64,000 nucleotides of DNA, from contig NC_090439.1 of NCBI RefSeq assembly GCF_031143425.1, positions 349,054,027 through 349,118,026 on the forward strand, read 5' to 3'. Under the pieces are notes generated by a model that saw only the letters and a list, made by a program, of their open reading frames with translations, made no database searches and was not told where the DNA came from. Source of the stretch: Pleurodeles waltl. Lineage: Eukaryota; Chordata; Amphibia; Caudata; Salamandridae. The translations under genes were made by a program, and so were the position numbers. Each line of letters opens with the position of its first letter. Position 1 is the first letter of the stretch. This document shows positions 61,565 to 64,000 of the stretch, piece after piece.

Positions 61565-64000
61565 TGTAGGAAGTTGGCTCTGTATGTGCTATTTCAAAGT
61601 AAGGAATAGCATGCACAGAGTCCAAGGGTTCCCCTTAGAGGTAAAATAGTGGTAAAAATAGATAATACTAATGCTCTATTTTGTGGTAGTGTGGTCGAGC
61701 AGTAGGCTTATCCAAGGAGTAGTGTTAAGCATTTGTTGTACATACACATAGACAATAAATGAGGTACACACACTCAGAGACAAATCCAGCCAATAGGTTT
61801 TTATATAGAAAAATATCTTTTCTTAGTTTATTTTAAGAACCACAGGTTCAAATTCTACATGTAATATCTCATTCGAAAGGTATTGCAGGTAAGTACTTTA
61901 GGAACTTCAAATCATCAAAATTGCATGTATACTTTTCAAGTTATTCACAAATAGTTGTTTTAAAAGTGGACAGTTAGTGCAATTTTCACAGTTCCTAGGG
62001 GAGGTAAGTATTTGTTAGGTTAACCAGGTAAGTAAGACACTTACAGGGCTTAGTTCTTGGTCCAAGGTAGCCCACCGTTGGGGGTTCAGAGCAACCCCAA
62101 AGTCACCACACCAGCAGCTCAGGGCCGCTCAGGTGCAGAGTTCAAAGTGGTGCCCAAAACACATAGGCTAGAATGGAGAGAAGGGGGTGCCCCGGTTCCG
62201 GTCTGCTTGCAGGTAAGTACCCGCGTCTTCGGTGGGCAGACCAGGGGGGTTTTGTAGGGCACCGGGGGGGACACAAGTCCACACAGAAATTTCACCCTCA
62301 GCAGCGCGGGGGCGGCCGGGTGCAGTGTCGAAACAAGCGTCGGGTTCGCAATATTATTCTATGAGAGATCTCGGGATCTCTTCAGCGCTGCAGGCAGGCA
62401 AGGGGGGGGGTTCCTCGGGGAAACCTCCACTTGGGCAAGGGAGAGGGACTCCTGGGGGTCACTTCTCCAGTGAAAGTCCGGTCCTTCAGGTCCTGGGGGC
62501 TGTGGGTGCAGGGTCTCTCCCAGGCGTCGGGACTTTGGATTCAAAGAGTCGCGGTCAGGGGAAGCCTCGGGATTCCCTCTGCAGGCGGCGCTGTGGGGGC
62601 TCAGGGGGGACAGGTTTTGGTACTCACAGTATCAGAGTAGTCCTGGGGTCCCTCCTGAGGTGTCGGGTCTCCACCAGCCGAGTCGGGGTCGCCGGGTGCA
62701 GTGTTGCAAGTCTCACGCTTCTTGCGGGGAGCTTGCAGGGTTCTTTAAAGCTGCTGGAAACAAAGTTGCAGCTTTTCTTGGAGCAGGTCCGCTGTCCTCG
62801 GGAGTTTCTTGTCTTTTCGAAGCAGGGGCAGTCCTCGGAGGATGTCGAGGTCGCTGGTCCCTTTGGAAGGCGTCGCTGGAGCAGGATCTTTGGAAGGCAG
62901 GAGACAGGCCGGTGAGTTTCTGGAGCCAAGGCAGTTGTCGTCTTCTGGTCTTCCGCTGCAGGGGTTTTCAGCTGGGCAGTCCTTCTTCTTGTAGTTGCAG
63001 GAATCTAATTTTCTAGGGTTCAGGGTAGCCCTTAAATACTAAATTTAAGGGCGTGTTTAGGTCTGGGGGGTTAGTAGCCAATGGCTACTAGCCCTGAGGG
63101 TGGGTACACCCTCTTTGTGCCTCCTCCCAAGGGGAGGGGGTCACAATCCTAACCCTATTGGGGGAATCCTCCATCTGCAAGATGGAGGATTTCTAAAAGT
63201 TAGAGTCACTTCAGCTCAGGACACCTTAGGGGCTGTCCTGACTGGCCAGTGACTCCTCCTTGTTTTTCTCATTATCTTCTCCGGCCTTGCCGCCAAAAGT
63301 GGGGCCTGGCCGGAGGGGGCGGGCAACTCCACTAGCTGGAGTGTCCTGCTGGGTTGGCACAAAGGAGGTGAGCCTTTGAGGCTCACCGCCAGGTGTGACA
63401 ATTCCTGCCTGGGGGAGGTGTTAGCATCTCCACCCAGTGCAGGCTTTGTTACTGGCCTCAGAGTGACAAAGGCACTCTCCCCATGGGGCCAGCAACATGT
63501 CTCGGTTTGTGGCAGGCTGCTAAAACTAGTCAGCCTACACAGATAGTCGGTTAAGTTTCAGGGGGCACCTCTAAGGTGCCCTCTGGGGTGTATTTTACAA
63601 TAAAATGTACACTGGCATCAGTGTGCATTTATTGTGCTGAGAAGTTTGATACCAAACTTCCCAGTTTTCAGTGTAGCCATTATGGTGCTGTGGAGTTCGT
63701 GTTTGACAAACTCCCAGACCATATACTCTTATGGCTACCCTGCACTTACAATGTCTAAGGTTTTGTTTAGACACTGTAGGGGTACCATGCTCATGCACTG
63801 GTACCCTCACCTATGGTATAGTGCACCCTGCCTTAGGGCTGTAAGGCCTGCTAGAGGGGTGTCTTACCTATACTGCATAGGCAGTGAGAGGCTGGCATGG
63901 CACCCTGAGGGGAGTGCCATGTCGACTTACTCGTTTTGTCCTCACTAGCACACACAAGCTGGCAAGCAGTGTGTCTGTGCTGAGTGAGAGGTCTCCAGGG
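61565..64000 (-). repeat. 5' LTR of G6 (subtype I, runs off the window)
   Basis: Starts TGTAGGAAG and covers about 2.44 kb, with about 250 bp missing at the right. Subtype I markers: TTCGCAATATTATTC near 62345, TTATCTTCTCCGGCC near 63270, GACAATTCCTGCC near 63397. It contains the promoter (TATTTAAG on minus at 63031-63038). It differs from the 3' LTR of the same element over most of its length. Confidence 0.9.

Larger units (their letters stand above)
53801..64000 (-). mobile_element. G6: Gmr1-like Ty3/Gypsy element with intact Gag-Pol (5' LTR continues beyond window)
   Basis: Complete 3' LTR (53801-56484), polypurine tract, 1,592-codon gag-pol, leader, primer-binding site and 2,436 bp of the 5' LTR. 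Left flank GAACC (53796-53800) is the candidate target duplication. The two LTRs belong to different subtypes (3' is II, 5' is I), which a single fresh insertion should not produce. Confidence 0.9.

Overview
The window looks like animal nuclear DNA from a species with a very large, retrotransposon-rich genome. A salamander or newt (Pleurodeles-like) is my best guess: GGGCC-ended foldback MITEs with TAA/TTA target duplications, long related LTR retrotransposons, and two vertebrate laminin-alpha exons set among insertions tens of kilobases long. The species is inference. The gene and element calls are read from the sequence.

Host gene: two adjacent exons on the minus strand (28915-29100, then 26710-26837) encode the C-terminal part of a laminin domain IV (L4) module, best matching laminin alpha-1. 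They have consensus splice sites, compatible phases and a 2,077-bp intron. Most other non-repeat DNA here is probably LAMA1 intron.

Mobile DNA: about 85% of the window is one family of Ty3/Gypsy elements with LTRs of about 2.69 kb. Complete units are about 10.45 kb and encode a single 1,592-codon Gag-Pol. The domain order is Gag(SAP-like, SCAN-like capsid, zinc knuckle)-PR-IN-RT-RNase H. Integrase before reverse transcriptase is the hallmark of the Gmr1-like clade. Six bodies are named here. G1 (1-4064, +, 3' end only) sits in G2 (4065-8125, +, 3' end only), which sits in a minus LTR (to 8814). G3 (14484-24929, +, TSD GTAAC) sits in a minus solo LTR, which abuts a second, related LTR family (10416-11833). 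G4 (30777-51679, -, TSD AAAAG) is split by G5 (35416-45863, -, TSD GTCCC). G6 (53801-beyond 64000, -) interrupts a LINE-like ORF. G5 and G6 keep the whole Gag-Pol frame open. G3 has one frameshift. G4 is broken only by G5.

Layout: 1-8814 nested stack 1; 8815-10415 unassigned; 10416-24959 nested stack 2; 24960-30771 host intron with MITEs and both exons; 30772-51684 nested stack 3; 51685-51950 host; 51951-53800 LINE-like element with three 82-bp tandem monomers and an ORF1-like frame; 53801-64000 G6.

The most interesting signals are: Gag, pol and LTR subtypes are reshuffled among copies, and the two LTRs of G6 belong to different subtypes; the U3 is a chain of at least twelve hairpins; LTR RNA carries four copies of the U1 snRNA 5'-end sequence, a pattern also seen in the second LTR family; and the tRNA-Leu primer site exists in a perfect form and a form with two extra bases.
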